Shown piece after piece: positions 60,252 to 64,000 of a stretch of 64,000 nucleotides of DNA; within the stretch, counting starts at the first letter, position 1, and each line of letters begins with the position of its first letter. Origin of the DNA: Arthrobacter stackebrandtii (GTDB lineage: Bacteria; Actinomycetota; Actinomycetes; Actinomycetales; Micrococcaceae). Position numbers and translations under genes: made by a program. The stretch is taken from positions 3,286,001 to 3,350,000 of the forward strand of contig NZ_JAGIOI010000001.1 of assembly GCF_017876675.1 (NCBI RefSeq), read 5' to 3'. A model generated the notes under the pieces. That model made no database searches. It was given only the letters and a program-made list of their open reading frames with translations, and was not told where the DNA came from.

Positions 60252-62938
60252 GGGCGCCCGGCCTTGTCGCCGGCAAGCATCCGGGCCGCCCAGCGGGACA
60301 GCGCCGCACGGTCGATCTTGGAGTTGTGCCGCACGTCCGTGGGCATGGTGTCAATCACCAGCACAGCCGAGAGCGGCAGGTCCACGCCGGCAGCGGAGAC
60401 GGCAGCACGCACCGCCGCGGCCAGCCAAAACGGTGCCAGCCCGGAACGCCGTGCAGCAGGGACCGTCTCCACGATCGCCACTGCCGCCTGCGTCCCGGCG
60501 GGCCCGACGCCCACCACTGCGGCGCGGGCCACGGAGGGAAGCTGTTCGGCGGCCTGCTCGGCTGCCACCGGGGTCCGCACGCCGGAGGGGGTGGCCAGGA
60601 TGTGCTCCATGCGCCCCTCAACCCACAGCCTGCCCCCGGCATCCAGGTGCCCGACGTCGCCCGTGCGGTGCCAGCCCGGAATGGAGATGCTGTGCTGCTC
60701 GGTGACCCACAGGCGGTCATAGCGGGCCTTGACATGCGGCGCACGCACCAGCACCTCGCCCGTCACGCCGGCATCAAACGAGGGCTGAAGCGCCACGGAT
60801 CCGTCGGCCGCCACCGGCGCAATCGCCACGGTGGCACCGCTGACGGGCCGCCCCACGCACACGCCGTTGCCCGCGCCCGCGGCACGGATGCCCGGCAGGT
60901 CGATGTCCGTCACCGGCAGCGCCTCGGTCATGCCGTACGGGGTGTGCAGGGCGGCGTTCGGAGCCAGCGCTTGGACCTTTTCCAGCAGCGGGATGCCCAG
61001 CGGCGCCCCAGCCGAGAGGACAAGTTCGACGGCGGCCAGCGCCTTGGCCTGTCCAGCGGACAGTTGCGCTGCGGTCGCCACAACGTTGACGAGCGCGGCC
61101 GGCGAGGCAAACACCACGGTGGCGTCGATCGCGGCGGCGGCCGCCGCCAGCGCGGAAGCCGTCAGTGTGCGGGGCGCGGTGACATCCATGTCCGGGGTGA
61201 CGGTGGTTGCGCCCAGGGCGGGGCCCAGCAGCGCAAACGGGGCAAAGCCCGCAACCAGCGAGGTCCCGGCGGCCAGGTTGTACGTGGCCTTGAGCGTGTC
61301 CCGCATCGCCGCGAGCTTCCGGTTGGTGTACACCACGCCCTTGGCCGGACCGGTGGAGCCGGAGGTGAACAGCACGGCGGCATCGGCGTCGGCATCCGGT
61401 GCGGTGAAGGAGGCGGCATGCCCGGCCAGGCGCATGACGCGTCCGTTGGCCATGAGCTGCGGGACCGTGGCGGCACAGCCCAGCAGCGCCATCCTGGCCG
61501 AGGCAGTGGACGGGGTGAAGTCCTCAGCAGCAATCTTCACTCCGGGCCAGCTGTACAGCCGGGCCCCCGCCAGGGCGCGTTCGATCCCCACCAGGAAGTC
61601 GGGGCGGGCGCCCTTGATGGCGCGGCTCATGCCCTTGGTGCCCAGCCCGGCGTCGGCCACAACAATCACGGCGCCCAGGCGCAGGCAGGCATAAATCAGG
61701 GTGGTCAGGTTGATGCCCGGGGGCACCAGCAGGCTGACCCGGTGCCCGGCGCGCACGCCGAGGTCGGCCAGGCCGGCGGCGAGGTCGTCCACGTCAACGG
61801 CCAGCTGCGCCCAGGACAGCTCGCGGGTGCGGCCGTCCGGCAGCATGTCCACGATCGCCGTGCCGGTGTCGCCGCGGCGGGCATCCACCTCGGCCAGCAT
61901 GGGGACGTATGAACCAGCGTCCGGGGCAGCGTCCGAGGTGGACCCGCTGCCGGCATCCGGGCCGTCGGCACGGCGGGCAACGTTGCGCCCCAGCCACTCA
62001 AACGTGGGCGCGGCAATGTCCCGGTCCTCCTGGACCAGGTGGCTTGCACCCTCAAAACGGTGCACGTCGGCGTGCGGCAGCCGGGTGATGAGGTCGTTGA
62101 GGTAGCGGTCCGAGAACACGGGGTCCTTGGGCCCCCACATCATCAGCGCAGGCACCTCCAGGCTGCGGATGCCCTCCGCCACTCCCTCCAGCGCTTCCCA
62201 CGACGGGTGTCCCGGGGCCGCCGGAATGTCGGCCACAAAGTTGCCCACGCCGGCACGCCGCTCCACGGAGCGGTAGGGGGCCATGAAGGCCTTGGCCACG
62301 TCGTCCGCCAAGGCGGGCTGCGCCAAACCGTGCGTCACCTTCAAAAAGGCGGGGGTCGTCGTCGTGCCCCATTGGTGCACGGCCGGGTGCAGGGCCAGCT
62401 TCAGGGCCGGCGGCAGCGCATGGCCGGCCGGGTGGACGGCCGTGTTGGTGAGCACGACGGCGGCCAGCTGGCTTGGGTGCGCCAGGGCCCAGCCGAGGGA
62501 GATGACCCCGCCCCAGTCGTGGCCCACGCTGACCACCGGGCCGGTGAGGCCCAGCTCGGCGGTGAAGTCGGAGAGGTCGGTGATGCGGTCGGGCAGGCGG
62601 CGGAAGGTTCCGGTCCGTTCGGAGAAGCCCATGTCCAGCTGGTCCACGGCGATGACGCGCCACGGTCCGCCGCCGGCGATGGCTGCGGGGGAGGTGGCGC
62701 CGGCCAGGAGCGTGCGCCACAGGTAGGACCAGGTGGGGTTGCCGTGCACGCACAGCAGGGTGCCCGCAGGTTCCATGCCGGTGGCGGCGACGTCGGACTC
62801 ATTGTCCAGGTAGTGCCACTGGCGCAGGGTGCCGGGGGCGTCAACGGAGGCGGTGGACGGGACGGAGAGGGTGCGGCGCCACTGCGCGTCAACACCGGGC
62901 CAGGGCGTGGCAGTGTCCTGCGAAAGCACTGCTACCAC
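60248..62938 (-). CDS. oleBC: OleBC fusion: beta-lactone decarboxylase plus beta-lactone synthetase
   Basis: An 896-residue fused protein. The N-terminal OleB half (about 30-330) is an alpha/beta hydrolase of the haloalkane-dehalogenase type: CVHGNPTWSYLW, nucleophile Asp in GHDWGGVIS and His in GASHLVQED. The C-terminal OleC half (about 370-896) is an acyl-adenylating enzyme: LFTSGSTGPAKGVVY, YGMTEALPV, HRTGDVGHLD and NSKIDRAAL (adenylation Lys). OleC closes the beta-hydroxy acid to a beta-lactone and OleB removes CO2 to leave a cis-olefin. The fusion is typical of actinobacteria. The GTG at 62936-62938 overlaps oleA by seven bases; a GTG three codons on is also possible. Confidence 0.93.
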   Translation of the reverse strand: MVAVLSQDTATPWPGVDAQWRRTLSVPSTASVDAPGTLRQWHYLDNESDVAATGMEPAGTLLCVHGNPTWSYLWRTLLAGATSPAAIAGGGPWRVIAVDQLDMGFSERTGTFRRLPDRITDLSDFTAELGLTGPVVSVGHDWGGVISLGWALAHPSQLAAVVLTNTAVHPAGHALPPALKLALHPAVHQWGTTTTPAFLKVTHGLAQPALADDVAKAFMAPYRSVERRAGVGNFVADIPAAPGHPSWEALEGVAEGIRSLEVPALMMWGPKDPVFSDRYLNDLITRLPHADVHRFEGASHLVQEDRDIAAPTFEWLGRNVARRADGPDAGSGSTSDAAPDAGSYVPMLAEVDARRGDTGTAIVDMLPDGRTRELSWAQLAVDVDDLAAGLADLGVRAGHRVSLLVPPGINLTTLIYACLRLGAVIVVADAGLGTKGMSRAIKGARPDFLVGIERALAGARLYSWPGVKIAAEDFTPSTASARMALLGCAATVPQLMANGRVMRLAGHAASFTAPDADADAAVLFTSGSTGPAKGVVYTNRKLAAMRDTLKATYNLAAGTSLVAGFAPFALLGPALGATTVTPDMDVTAPRTLTASALAAAAAAIDATVVFASPAALVNVVATAAQLSAGQAKALAAVELVLSAGAPLGIPLLEKVQALAPNAALHTPYGMTEALPVTDIDLPGIRAAGAGNGVCVGRPVSGATVAIAPVAADGSVALQPSFDAGVTGEVLVRAPHVKARYDRLWVTEQHSISIPGWHRTGDVGHLDAGGRLWVEGRMEHILATPSGVRTPVAAEQAAEQLPSVARAAVVGVGPAGTQAAVAIVETVPAARRSGLAPFWLAAAVRAAVSAAGVDLPLSAVLVIDTMPTDVRHNSKIDRAALSRWAARMLAGDKAGRP

Positions 62939-63957
62939 GCAATTTCCATCATCGCGGTGTTCAGCCCGGAACCCACGCCCATGCACAGCACGCGGTCGCC
63001 GGGGCTCAGGGTCTGGGCTTCCTGCGCCAGCGTCATGGGCAGGGATGCCGGCCCCACGTTGCCCCACTTGGGGAACGTGATCGGGACCCGACCCTTGACC
63101 AGGTTGACCGCCTTGATGATGGCGTTGGTATAGGAATTCGAGACCTGGTGGGTGACGTAGCGGTCCATGGAGCGCCAGTTCCAGCCGTCGGTGTGGGCCT
63201 CATGCCAGGCGTTGGTGACAAGTTCCAGGCCGTTGTCCAGCAGGCCCTTGGTGTCTGTGAACATGCCGTCCGGACCGCCCACGCACAACTCGTGGTGTTC
63301 GGTGCCGGCACGTGAGACGCCGCCCAGAATGCGGTGCCCGCCGGGGTGCTTGTCAGCCGGGCCCATGACGGCCGCGGCGGCGCCGGAGCCCAGGGTCAGG
63401 GTGGCAAACTCGCGCAGGTAGTCGTCGCGCGTGGACGTCTCGGCGTTGAGCCGGTTGAACGTGGTTTCCTGCGTGGCCTGGGCGTCCTCGCCGGCCACGA
63501 TCAGGGCGTACTGGATCTGACCGGAGTCGATCATGTTCGCGGCCAGCGTCATGCCGTTGACGAATCCGAGGCACGCGTTGGCCACGTCAAAGTTCATGGC
63601 GGAAGACGGCAGGCCCAGCCCGTTGTGCACCTTGACGGCGACGGACGGCTCCAGGTTGCGGCGCGTCACGGACGTGTTGATGAGCAGGCCCACCTGGCCG
63701 GCCTCGATCCCGGCCTCGGCCAGCGCCTTGGCACCGGCCTCAATGGCAGCGTCGTCAAAGGACGTTCCCGGCGCCCACCAGCGGCGCTCCTCCACGCCGG
63801 CCACGCGCTCCAGAAGGCGCTTGGACAGGCGGAGCCGTTTCAGGCTGGGTGCGAGGCGGGCATCAAAGTCACTGGACTTGACCACCACGGGGGCTTCCAC
63901 GCTTGAGACAGCGAGCAAGGCGGTGTTGTGGTGACGAAACGTAGCGTTGCCGATCAA
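62932..63957 (-). CDS. oleA: OleA, thiolase-fold acyl-CoA condensing enzyme
   Basis: A 341-residue KAS III-like enzyme that joins two fatty acyl-CoAs to a 2-alkyl-3-oxoalkanoate, the first step to head-to-head olefins. RRNLEPSVAVK (about 103) holds the catalytic Glu, DVANACLGFVNG (about 128) the Cys, THQVS (about 270) the His and KWGNVGPASLP (about 300) the Asn. The TTG at 63955-63957 has AAAGG seven bases upstream and gives MIGNATFRHHNTALL, the usual N terminus; an in-frame ATG 36 bases earlier is less likely. The gene opens the ole operon; its promoter lies beyond the window. Confidence 0.94.
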   Translation of the reverse strand: MIGNATFRHHNTALLAVSSVEAPVVVKSSDFDARLAPSLKRLRLSKRLLERVAGVEERRWWAPGTSFDDAAIEAGAKALAEAGIEAGQVGLLINTSVTRRNLEPSVAVKVHNGLGLPSSAMNFDVANACLGFVNGMTLAANMIDSGQIQYALIVAGEDAQATQETTFNRLNAETSTRDDYLREFATLTLGSGAAAAVMGPADKHPGGHRILGGVSRAGTEHHELCVGGPDGMFTDTKGLLDNGLELVTNAWHEAHTDGWNWRSMDRYVTHQVSNSYTNAIIKAVNLVKGRVPITFPKWGNVGPASLPMTLAQEAQTLSPGDRVLCMGVGSGLNTAMMEIAW

Positions 63958-64000
63958 GTTCCAGCCTTTTTCTTGAGGTATTGTGCAAGTCATTGGGCAC

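Noticed and set aside
60035-61912. A 625-codon plus-strand frame opposite oleBC and oleD
   Set aside because: Opposes genes with intact catalytic motifs; the product is Gly/Arg/His-rich and unrecognisable.

Overview
The window is GC-rich chromosomal DNA from an actinobacterium, most likely the Micrococcaceae (Arthrobacter and relatives). The signs are dense GC-ending codons, frequent GTG and TTG starts, many 4-bp stop/start overlaps, a core block thiL - DAK2 gene - recG - rsmD ... coaD - DUF177 gene - rpmF - rnc - mutM, and an olefin cluster with fused oleB and oleC, as known in Micrococcus and Arthrobacter. No rRNA, tRNA, CRISPR array, transposase or phage gene was seen.

Layout. (1) 1-6.8 kb: cell-surface genes, dominated by a secreted 1826-residue haem peroxidase whose catalytic domain appears to be split by three cell-wall-binding (CWB2) repeats and followed by RTX-type calcium repeats. 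Its upstream region is AT-rich and full of repeats. (2) 6.8-15.2 kb, minus strand: a wall-polymer cluster with a teichoic-acid-type glycosyltransferase, a giant CDP-glycerol glycerophosphotransferase, a cytidylyltransferase-like enzyme and a membrane-anchored glycoside hydrolase. (3) 16.3-20.5 kb, minus strand: a siderophore ABC operon (ATPase, binding lipoprotein, fused double permease) behind a strong promoter with a DtxR/IdeR-like iron box; the permease carries a frameshift in a run of seven G/C. (4) 20.6-30.3 kb: regulators (AraC, PadR, an ECF41-type sigma factor with a DoxX/SnoaL pair), a UbiB-like kinase, urocanate hydratase, an acyltransferase and small surface proteins. (5) 30.4-33.9 kb: an arsenic-resistance locus (arsR, acr3, arsC, flavoprotein).

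(6) 33.9-37.6 kb: a hypothetical/GNAT pair flanked by 19-bp direct repeats, a TetR-controlled EamA exporter and a methyltransferase. (7) 37.7-56.1 kb: the conserved core block, split between rsmD and coaD by about 9 kb of accessory genes (flotillin and NfeD, a PhyH/AraC/Gfo-Idh trio, a hypothetical gene behind a G-quadruplex motif, a lipoprotein, a spermidine-synthase-like protein and an aminotransferase). An iteron-like array of TGCGCA words follows coaD, and the DUF177 gene appears to start with ATT. (8) 56.2-59.1 kb: a GntR regulator divergent from an MFS/ABC operon preceded by a leaderless, cysteine-rich 13-codon leader peptide, which suggests cysteine-responsive attenuation. (9) 59.2-64 kb, minus strand: oleA-oleBC-oleD for long-chain olefin synthesis.

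The observations most worth following are the domain-nested peroxidase, the cysteine leader, the TGCGCA array, the ATT start and the homopolymer frameshift in the siderophore permease.
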